Origin: Duganella sp. CF517
GTDB taxonomy: Bacteria > Pseudomonadota > Gammaproteobacteria > Burkholderiales > Burkholderiaceae_D
Direction of reading: 5' to 3'
DNA length: 64,000 nucleotides
Assembly (NCBI RefSeq): GCF_900110275.1
Contig: NZ_FODC01000007.1
Location: 267,760-331,759, forward strand
How positions within the stretch are numbered: position 1 is the first letter of the stretch; the number at the start of each line of letters is the position of its first letter. The notes under the pieces were generated by a model. The model ran no database searches, had not been told where the DNA came from, and saw nothing but the letters and a program-made list of their open reading frames with translations. Positions 55,028-64,000 of this stretch are shown here, one piece after another. A program made the position numbers and the translations under genes.

Positions 55028-56179
55028 ATGCGCGTCCTTCATTTCTACAAGACCTACTACCCCGACAGCTGGGGCGGAATCGAGCAAGTCATCCGCCAGA
55101 TGTGCGTGGGAACCGGCCGCCTCGGTGTGACCAACGAAGTGCTGACCCTGACCCGCGACCGCGGCCCGGCGCGCATCGAGTTCGAAGGCCACACCGTGCA
55201 CCGCGTGCGCATGGACTTCGAGATCGCCTCGACCGGCTTCTCTTTCGCGGCGATCCGCGCGCTGGCGCGCCTGGCGCGCAAGGCCGACGTGATCCACTAC
55301 CACTTTCCGTGGCCGTTCATGGACATCGCCCATTTCATGGCCCGCATCGACAAACCGAGCGTGGTGACCTACCACTCGGACATCGTGCGCCAGAAGAACC
55401 TGCTGCGCGTCTACAGCCCGCTCAAGCGCCGCTTCCTGCGCAGCGTCGACACCATCATCGCCACCTCGCCGAACTACCTGGCCTCGTCGCCGGTGCTCAA
55501 GCGCTTCGAACACAAGACCCGCACCATCACCTACGGCCTCGATAAAAGCATTTATCCGCAGCCGTCGGCGGCGGTGATGGACAAATGGCGCGAACGCTGC
55601 GGCGAGCGCTTCTTCCTGTTCGTCGGCGTGCTGCGCTACTACAAGGGCCTGCACATCCTGCTCGACGCCATGGCCAACATCGATTATCCGGTGGTGATCG
55701 TCGGCGCCGGACCGATCGAGCGGGAGCTCAAGGAGCACGCCGCCCGCCTCGGGCTGACCCACGTCACGTTCGTCGGCGCGGTGGAGGAGGAGGACAAGAT
55801 CGCGCTGCTGCGGCTGTGCTACGCGATGGTGTTCCCGTCGCACCTGCGCTCGGAGGCGTTCGGCATCTCGCTGCTGGAGGGCGCGATGTTCGGCAAGCCG
55901 ATGATCTCGAGCGAGATCGGCACCGGCACCACCTACATCAACATCGACAACGAGACCGGCCTGGTGGTGCCGCCCGACGACCCGCAAGCGTTCAGCGGCG
56001 CCATGCGCCTGCTGTGGGAGCAGCCCGAACGCGCCGCCGAAATGGGCCGCCGGGCCGAGGCGCGCTACTGGGAGCTGTTCACCGCCGAACGCATGGCCGA
56101 GAACTACCACGCGTTGTACCGCGAGTTGGCGGCGCGCCACAATGGCAGGCGTCCGGCCCCGCGCGACCGCGCAATTTGA
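55028..56179 (+). CDS. GT4-family glycosyltransferase, WbpZ-like
   Basis: A 383-residue GT-B glycosyltransferase. The start MRVLHFYKTYYPDSWGGIEQVIRQM and the segments DVIHYHFPWPFMDIAHF and YHSDIVRQKNLL strongly recall WbpZ of the D-rhamnan pathway. The donor domain has FVGVLRYYKGLHILLDA and FPSHLRSEAFGISLLEGAMFG. It lies 43 bases after the previous transferase and ends the polysaccharide set. Assignment rests on remembered similarity plus context. Confidence 0.85.
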   Translation: MRVLHFYKTYYPDSWGGIEQVIRQMCVGTGRLGVTNEVLTLTRDRGPARIEFEGHTVHRVRMDFEIASTGFSFAAIRALARLARKADVIHYHFPWPFMDIAHFMARIDKPSVVTYHSDIVRQKNLLRVYSPLKRRFLRSVDTIIATSPNYLASSPVLKRFEHKTRTITYGLDKSIYPQPSAAVMDKWRERCGERFFLFVGVLRYYKGLHILLDAMANIDYPVVIVGAGPIERELKEHAARLGLTHVTFVGAVEEEDKIALLRLCYAMVFPSHLRSEAFGISLLEGAMFGKPMISSEIGTGTTYINIDNETGLVVPPDDPQAFSGAMRLLWEQPERAAEMGRRAEARYWELFTAERMAENYHALYRELAARHNGRRPAPRDRAI

Positions 56180-56411
56180 TCTAGCGCAAGGCTTCGGCGG
56201 GCGCCGGCGGCTATCATGGTCACCGAACTCCGCGCCCTGCCGACGGTCCTCATCGATGGCGCTACCAAGATGGCGCCACCCCCTGTGCGACGCAACGACG
56301 TCGTCCGGGCGGGGGTTCACCACCCGGCCACGGGCCGTCGCCGGCGCTCCCGGCCTCCCTTACCGCAAGCGGGTAGAATACCGCCATCGCCCCAATATGA
56401 TGGAGAACCGC

Positions 56412-57131
56412 GTGCGCTGCCTGGTCATCGAAGATGAAGTAGAAACCTCGAACTACATCTGCAAGGGCCTGCGCGAAGCGGGCTATCTGGTCACCGCTTG
56501 CGCGACCGGTCCGGACGGACTCGATTACGCCACCGGCGAGCAGTGGGACCTGATCATCCTCGACCGCATGCTGCCGGGCCGCATCGACGGCCTGTCCATC
56601 GTCGACAAGCTGCGCGCGCTGGGCAAGCAGACCCCGGTCATCATCGTCAGCGCGCTGACCACCATCGACGCCCGCGTGACGGGCCTGCGCGGCGGCGCCG
56701 ACGACTACCTGTCCAAGCCCTTCGCCTTTTCCGAGCTGCTGGCGCGGGTCGAGGCGCTGCTGCGGCGCAGCGCCCCCGGCGCCGACAGCACCCAGCTGCA
56801 GGTGGCCGACCTGACCTTGGATCTGCGCACCATGCGCGTCACGCGCGGCCCCAAGGTCATCACCTTGCAGCCGCGCGAGTACCGGCTGCTCGAGTACCTG
56901 ATGCGCAACGAGAACCAGGTCGTCACCCGCACCATGCTGCTCGAATCGGTGTGGGACTACCACTTCGACCCGCAGACCAACGTCATCGACGTCCAGATCA
57001 GCCGCCTGCGCGCCAAGGTGGACAAGGATTTCCCGGTCATGCTGATCCACACGCTGCGCGGCGTCGGCTACCGCATGGGCGCCGGCGCGGCCGACGCGGC
57101 GGCCGACGGGACGAGGCCCGCGCTTGGCTGA
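56412..57131 (+). CDS. OmpR-family response regulator
   Basis: A 239-residue regulator: receiver with EDE acidic pair (7-9), phospho-Asp about 51 in LIILDRMLPG, Lys in YLSKPFAF, and a winged-helix C-terminus ending VMLIHTLRGVGYRMG. I choose the GTG at 56412 because GGAGA lies six bases upstream; ATGs at 56397 and 56400 are alternatives. Its stop lies inside the start of the kinase gene (8-base overlap), so the pair is coupled. It is divergent in function from the polysaccharide genes before it; 230 bases separate them. Confidence 0.9.
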   Translation: MRCLVIEDEVETSNYICKGLREAGYLVTACATGPDGLDYATGEQWDLIILDRMLPGRIDGLSIVDKLRALGKQTPVIIVSALTTIDARVTGLRGGADDYLSKPFAFSELLARVEALLRRSAPGADSTQLQVADLTLDLRTMRVTRGPKVITLQPREYRLLEYLMRNENQVVTRTMLLESVWDYHFDPQTNVIDVQISRLRAKVDKDFPVMLIHTLRGVGYRMGAGAADAAADGTRPALG

Positions 57132-58557
57132 TTCCCCGACCAGGTCCGCCGCTTCCGGCGGTTTCCCGGCCAGGCGGCCTTTCGGGCCGCTCGGGCGGGC
57201 CTCGATCGCCGCCAAGCTGGCGCTGGGCTACGGCCTGCTGGGCACCTTCTCGATCGTGGTGGTGTCGGCGGTGTTCTACAGCGGCACCATCGGCGTGCTC
57301 GATGATAACCTCGACGGCAAGATCGTCTCGCAATCCGAGCGCCTGATCGAACACGCCCGCTTCCCCGGCCACGGCGCGCTGGTGGAGGAGGTGCGGCGCC
57401 AGCTGGCCGACGGCGTCGACAGCGACCGCGAGATATTCCAGCTCCTCACCGGCAACGGCGTGCCCGCCGCCGGCAACCTCGATGTCGTGCCGGCCGGCGC
57501 CGGGGCCGCGCCGCCGCGCCGCGCGCTCATGCTCACCACCGTCGTCAAGCGCAGTGGCCACGACCGGCCGGCGCGCCTGTACCTGCGGCCGATGGCCGAC
57601 GGCGGCCTGCTGATCGTCGGGCGCGACCTGAGCGAGCAGCACGCGGTGCGCGAGGTGATCTGGCGCGCGCTGCTGGCCGGCGCCGGCGTGTCGCTGCTGC
57701 TGACGGTGGCTGGCGCGCTGCTGTTCCGCCGTGGCATCGAGGGGCGCCTCGGCGAGATCCGCCGCACCGCCGCCCAGATCGAGGCGGGCAACCTCAGTCA
57801 CCGCATTCCGGTCTCCGGCGGCGACGAGTTCGCGCTGCTCAACCGCGACATCAACCGCATGCTCGACCGCATCGAGCTGCTGATGGAGGGCATCCGCCAC
57901 GTTTCGAACGCCATCGCCCACGACCTGCGCACGCCATTGAGCCGCATCCGCGGCCGGCTCGACGACGCGCTGCGCCACGAGATGACGGTGCCGCGCCTGG
58001 CCGGCGCCGCCCACGACGCCATCGACGACATCGACGACCTGATACGCTTGTTCGAGCGCCTGCTGCAGATCGCCGAGGCCGAATCGGGCATGCGCGCGCG
58101 CCTGTTCGAGCGGCTCGACCTGGGACGGGTGGTGGCCGACATCGGCGAGATGTACGAGGCCATCGCCGAGGATGGCGGCATCGCGCTGACGGTCGACGCG
58201 CCGGCCTCGCTGTACGTCGACGGCGACCGCAACCTGCTGGCCAGCGCGGTCGCCAGCCTGCTCGACAACGCCATCAAGTACGCCGGGCCGGGCGCCGCCA
58301 TCCGGGTGCGCGCCGGCCTGCACCAGGGCCGCGCCTCGATCGCCATCCACGACAACGGCCCCGGCATCCCGGAGGCGGAGCGCGGCAAGGTGACGCAGCG
58401 GTTCTACCGCCTCGACAAGAGCCGCCACCTGCCCGGCAACGGCCTGGGACTGTCCATCGTCAGCGCCACCGCCACCGCGCACGGCGGTTCGCTGACCCTG
58501 GAGGACGGCGCGCCCGGTCTGGTCGCGCGCATCCTGCTGCCGCTGGCGCCGGGGTGA
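57124..58557 (+). CDS. sensor histidine kinase
   Basis: A 477-residue inner-membrane kinase. Membrane segments lie near residues 28-55 and 178-200 around a short periplasmic domain. HAMP linker (RRGIEGRLGEIRRTAAQIEAGNLSHRIP), phosphoacceptor AIAHDLRTPLSRI, N-box SLLDNAIKYA, G1 DNGPGIPEAE and G2 NGLGLSIV follow. It starts at TTG 57124, overlapping the response regulator by eight bases. The short extracellular region gives no clue to the signal. Confidence 0.9.
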   Translation: MADSPTRSAASGGFPARRPFGPLGRASIAAKLALGYGLLGTFSIVVVSAVFYSGTIGVLDDNLDGKIVSQSERLIEHARFPGHGALVEEVRRQLADGVDSDREIFQLLTGNGVPAAGNLDVVPAGAGAAPPRRALMLTTVVKRSGHDRPARLYLRPMADGGLLIVGRDLSEQHAVREVIWRALLAGAGVSLLLTVAGALLFRRGIEGRLGEIRRTAAQIEAGNLSHRIPVSGGDEFALLNRDINRMLDRIELLMEGIRHVSNAIAHDLRTPLSRIRGRLDDALRHEMTVPRLAGAAHDAIDDIDDLIRLFERLLQIAEAESGMRARLFERLDLGRVVADIGEMYEAIAEDGGIALTVDAPASLYVDGDRNLLASAVASLLDNAIKYAGPGAAIRVRAGLHQGRASIAIHDNGPGIPEAERGKVTQRFYRLDKSRHLPGNGLGLSIVSATATAHGGSLTLEDGAPGLVARILLPLAPG

Positions 58558-58665
58558 CGGCGCGGGCGCGCGGCGCCAAGCTATCCTACCTGTAATGCGG
58601 CCGCAATCTTACGGAGAGGCGCGTGGTCCTATCATGGATTCACGCTCACTCGACTCTCCATCACC

Positions 58666-59886
58666 ATGCATGATTTAAGCGACATCGCCCACTGGCTGCA
58701 ACACCACCCGATCCACCACGACTCGCTGGTGCACGGCAGCTTGCCCGATCCAACCTTCGTCACCGGCGGCGAGACCGTGGTCTCGTTCAGCACCAACAAC
58801 TACCTGGCGCTGGCCAACCACCCGCGCCTGGTGGCGGCGGCCAAGCAGGGCCTGGACCGCTACGGCGTCGGCAACTGCGAATCGCGCCTGCTGGGCGGCG
58901 ACCTGGAAGTCTACCGCGAGCTGGAACGGCGCCTCGGGGCGCTCAAGCACAAGAGCGACGCGGTGCTGTTCGTGACCGGCTACATGACCAACATCGGCGT
59001 GCTGTCGTCGATCGTCAAGGCGGCCACGCTGGCGCGGCTGCACGGCTTCCGCACCAAGAAGCGCCACAAGTACGCCTACTACTCGGACGAGTTCAATCAC
59101 ATCAGCATCCGCGAAGGCATCCAGATGTCCGGCGCGCTGCGCTACAACTACCGGCACTGCGACATGAACCACCTGGAAGCGCTGCTCAAGGCCGGCGCCG
59201 GGGAGGGCACCACGCCGCTGATCGTCAGCGACGGCGTGTTCAGCATGGAGGGCACGATCGCGCCGTTGCCGGAGCTGGTGGCGCTGGCCGAGCGCTACGG
59301 CGCGCTGCTGTACATCGACGACGCCCACGCCACCGGCATCCTGGGCGCCAACGGCGGCGGCACCTCCGAGCATTTCAACTGCTACAGCGAGAACATCATG
59401 CAAATGGGGACATTGAGCAAGGCGCTCGGTTCGATCGGCGGCTTCGTCGCCGTCGAGCGCGACGTCGCCGACGTGATCCGCCTGACCAGTTCCGCCTACG
59501 GCTTCACCTGCCCGCCGCCGCCGGACCAGGCGGCGGCGCTGCTGGCGGCGCTCGATTTGCTGGAGCAGGAGCCGCAGCGCCGCCAGCGCCTGTGGGACAA
59601 CCAGCGCTATTTCATCGAGAAGATGGCGCCGCTGGGCTACACCATCATCTCGACGCAGACGCCGATCCTGCCGGTGTTGATCGGCGACGCCGAGACCTGC
59701 CAGCGCTACGCGATCGAATTGCGGCGCGAGGGCGTCCATGTCGACGCGATCCAGTTCCCGGCCGCGCCGGTGGGCCAGGCGCGCCTGCGTTTCATGATGA
59801 ACGCCGGCCATACCCGGGCGCAGATCGACCACGTGGTCGCCGTGATGGCGCGCATGGCGGGACGCGAGCTGCGCCTGGTGGCCTGA
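58666..59886 (+). CDS. alpha-oxoamine synthase (BioF/KBL/CqsA family)
   Basis: A PLP enzyme of 406 residues that would join an acyl-CoA and an amino acid with decarboxylation. Motifs: TNNYLALANHPRL, GVGNCESRLLGG, FVTGYMTNIGV, SDGVFSMEGTIAPL, YIDDAHATGILG and the PLP lysine in TLSKALGSIGG (Lys about 252). A 15-20 residue insertion (LARLHGFRTKKRHKYAY) before the FNHIS segment departs from BioF and KBL. Relatives include the autoinducer synthases CqsA/LqsA/JqsA. There are no bio or tdh genes nearby; two-component genes flank it on both sides. Product cannot be fixed from sequence; an alpha-hydroxyketone signal, aminoketone or lipid precursor are options. Confidence 0.85.
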   Translation: MHDLSDIAHWLQHHPIHHDSLVHGSLPDPTFVTGGETVVSFSTNNYLALANHPRLVAAAKQGLDRYGVGNCESRLLGGDLEVYRELERRLGALKHKSDAVLFVTGYMTNIGVLSSIVKAATLARLHGFRTKKRHKYAYYSDEFNHISIREGIQMSGALRYNYRHCDMNHLEALLKAGAGEGTTPLIVSDGVFSMEGTIAPLPELVALAERYGALLYIDDAHATGILGANGGGTSEHFNCYSENIMQMGTLSKALGSIGGFVAVERDVADVIRLTSSAYGFTCPPPPDQAAALLAALDLLEQEPQRRQRLWDNQRYFIEKMAPLGYTIISTQTPILPVLIGDAETCQRYAIELRREGVHVDAIQFPAAPVGQARLRFMMNAGHTRAQIDHVVAVMARMAGRELRLVA

Positions 59887-59920
59887 CGTCCCCTCCCGGC
59901 GGCCGCGCCGCCTTCACCAC

Positions 59921-60915
59921 TCAATGCTCTGCCCAGCGCTCCTTGATCTCAAGGAGCGCGGGCATCTGTTTCAGGAACAGGTCGACCAGCTCCGGCTGGA
60001 AATGCCTGCCGCGCTGCTGCAGCAAGTGTTCGACCGCCCGCTCCACCGGCCAGGCCTCCTTGTAGGGCCGCGCCGACGTCAGCGCGTCGAACACGTCGGC
60101 GATGGCGACGATGCGCCCGACCAGCGGAATCTGTTCGCCGGCCAGGCCGTTCGGATAGCCGCTGCCATCCCATTTTTCGTGGTGCGTCACCGCCAGCTGG
60201 TGCGCCATCGCCAGCATGCCGTGCGCGTGCTTGCCGATGATTTCGCCGCCGATCGCGGCGTGCGTTTGCATGATCTTCCATTCATCCGCGTCCAGCGGGC
60301 CCGGTTTGCGCAGGATGCTGTCGGGGATGCCGATCTTGCCGACATCGTGCATCGGCGCCGCGTGCAGCAGGTCGTCCGCCTCGGCCTCGCCCATGCCCAG
60401 CGCCAGGCCGAGGATGCGCGAGTAGTGGCTCATGCGGATCACGTGGCGCCCGGTCTCGTTGTCCTTGTATTCGGCGGCCAGGCCGAGGCGCTGCACGATC
60501 TCCAGGCGCGTGCGTTTCAGTTCGTCGACGCGCACCAGCGACAGGTGGGTGCGCACGCGCGCGCGCACGATCGCCGGGTTGACCGGCTTGGTGATGTAGT
60601 CGACGGCGCCGGCGTCGAAGCCGATGACTTCATCCTCGCCCTCGGTCAGCGCGGTGACGAAGATGACCGGGATGTCGGCGGTGGCGCCATCGGCCTTGAG
60701 CGCGCGGCAGACGTCGTAGCCCGTCATCCCCGGCATCATCACGTCCAGCAGGATCAGTTGCGGCAGTTCCTGGCGCGCCAGCTCCAGCGCGCGCGCGCCG
60801 TCCTTGGCGTACAGCAGGCGGTAATGGTCCTGCAGGATGTGGCGCAGCAGCTGCAGGTTGTTGGCCTCGTCGTCGACCGCCAGGATCAGCGGCATGTTCG
60901 GTTGGTGTGTGGTGA

Positions 60916-60919
<4 letters not shown>
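59921..60919 (-). CDS. HD-GYP response regulator (c-di-GMP phosphodiesterase, RpfG-like)
   Basis: A 332-residue protein: receiver domain (DDE at 16-18, phospho-Asp 59 in LILLDVMMPG, Lys in YITKPVNP) then an HD-GYP domain with MHDVGKIGIPD, the ligand histidines in THHEKWDGSGYP, and ADVFDALTSARPYKE. Predicted to hydrolyse c-di-GMP when phosphorylated. Its ATG overlaps the stop of the MHYT kinase by four bases, so that kinase is its likely partner. It converges on the oxoamine synthase gene with a 34-base gap. Confidence 0.92.
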
Positions 60920-63540
<2,621 letters not shown>

Positions 63541-63588
63541 GTGATAGCGGGTGCTGTCTGGTCCGGCGCAACGGCGACCATATCACAT

Positions 63589-63613
63589 AAAAAACCGCCC
63601 GAAGGCGGTTTTT
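63589..63613. terminator. terminator after the alpha/beta hydrolase
   Basis: A-run, CCGCC, CGAA loop, GGCGG, T-run. It lies between the hydrolase stop and the MHYT kinase start on the minus strand and is symmetric. Confidence 0.88.
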
Positions 63614-63637
63614 GGCGAACTGTTGTTTCGCGCCTTG

Positions 63638-64000
63638 TCAGGACTTGGCGAAGGCCAGGAAGTCGGCGTTGAACTTTTCCTTATGGGTGTCGGTCAGGCC
63701 GTGCGGCGCGCCCGGGTAGACGATCAGCTTGGCGTGCTTGACGATGGCGGCCGAGGCCTTGCCGGCGGCGTCGATCGGCACGATCTGGTCGTCGTCGCCG
63801 TGGATCACCAGCGTCGGCTTGTCGAACTTTTTCAGGTCGTCGCGGAAATCGGTCTCCGAGAACGCCTTGATCGAGTCGTAGGTGTTTTTGTGGCCGCCCT
63901 GCATGCCCTGGGCGTACCAGGCGTTGATGATGCCTTGCGACGGCTTGGCGCCGGGACGGTTGTAGCCGTAGAACGGGCCCGAGGCGATGTCCAGGTACAA
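63638..64000 (-). CDS. alpha/beta hydrolase, non-haem chloroperoxidase-like (5' part beyond window)
   Basis: The last 120 or so residues of an alpha/beta hydrolase. Visible: SETDFRDDLKKFDKPTLVIHGDDDQIVPID (catalytic Asp in HGDDDQIVP) and YPGAPHGLTDTHKEKFNADFLAF (catalytic His in PHGL). This C-terminal pattern matches cofactor-free haloperoxidase/arylesterase-type hydrolases. The nucleophile and start lie right of the window. Confidence 0.88.
   Translation of the reverse strand: MYLDIASGPFYGYNRPGAKPSQGIINAWYAQGMQGGHKNTYDSIKAFSETDFRDDLKKFDKPTLVIHGDDDQIVPIDAAGKASAAIVKHAKLIVYPGAPHGLTDTHKEKFNADFLAFAKS

Overview
The window reads as a contiguous piece of a high-GC betaproteobacterial chromosome, most likely Oxalobacteraceae (Massilia/Duganella/Janthinobacterium group). 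The basis is gene order and protein similarity from memory (recA-recX-sucCD followed by a pilin; pgk-pyk-fba-purC-purE-purK-sua5; DUF4212 plus VC_2705-type symporter), not a database search. There are no rRNA or tRNA genes, insertion sequences, prophage or CRISPR arrays. Both ends cut genes: a phosphofructokinase on the left and an alpha/beta hydrolase on the right.

Layout. 1-10 kb (minus): PPi-type phosphofructokinase, a tandem pair of secreted S9 peptidases, and a tightly overlapping four-gene operon encoding response regulator, histidine kinase, DUF4212 and a sodium:solute symporter. 10-15.8 kb (plus): recA with an SOS box, recX, a structured leader, sucCD, an FHA protein and a type IV pilin with a sigma-54 promoter. 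15.7-22.6 kb: PilZ protein, moaC, BepA-like M48 protease, a minus-strand operon (zinc-finger protein, SnoaL-like, YheT-type hydrolase, unknown), then azlCD. 22.6-30.5 kb (plus): pgk, pyk, fba, purC, purE, purK and sua5, which is lower glycolysis followed by purine synthesis and the t6A precursor enzyme.

30.6-43.4 kb: GDSL lipoprotein, OmpW, glutaryl-CoA dehydrogenase, flavin reductase, msrA, cfa, a hemerythrin-PdxH fusion, tcdA, FKBP isomerase, cysK, a zinc-type CDF exporter with its ArsR/SmtB repressor, and an orphan pair resembling the conjugation proteins TraL/TraM. 43.4-51.6 kb: pncC, a REC-PAS-GGDEF-EAL-REC protein, thiL, a visibly AT-richer patch with a Cys/Gly-tailed protein, and maeB. 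51.8-56.2 kb: gmd, rmd and two glycosyltransferases, probably a D-rhamnan type polysaccharide set. 56.4-63.5 kb: OmpR-type two-component system, alpha-oxoamine synthase, HD-GYP regulator and MHYT-PAS histidine kinase.

Most of the window is core metabolism. The items I would look at first are the hemerythrin-PdxH fusion (36701-37948), the chromosomal TraL/TraM pair (41996-43324), the four-hairpin leader before sucC (11928-12061), and the alpha-oxoamine synthase set between two signalling modules (56412-63540).
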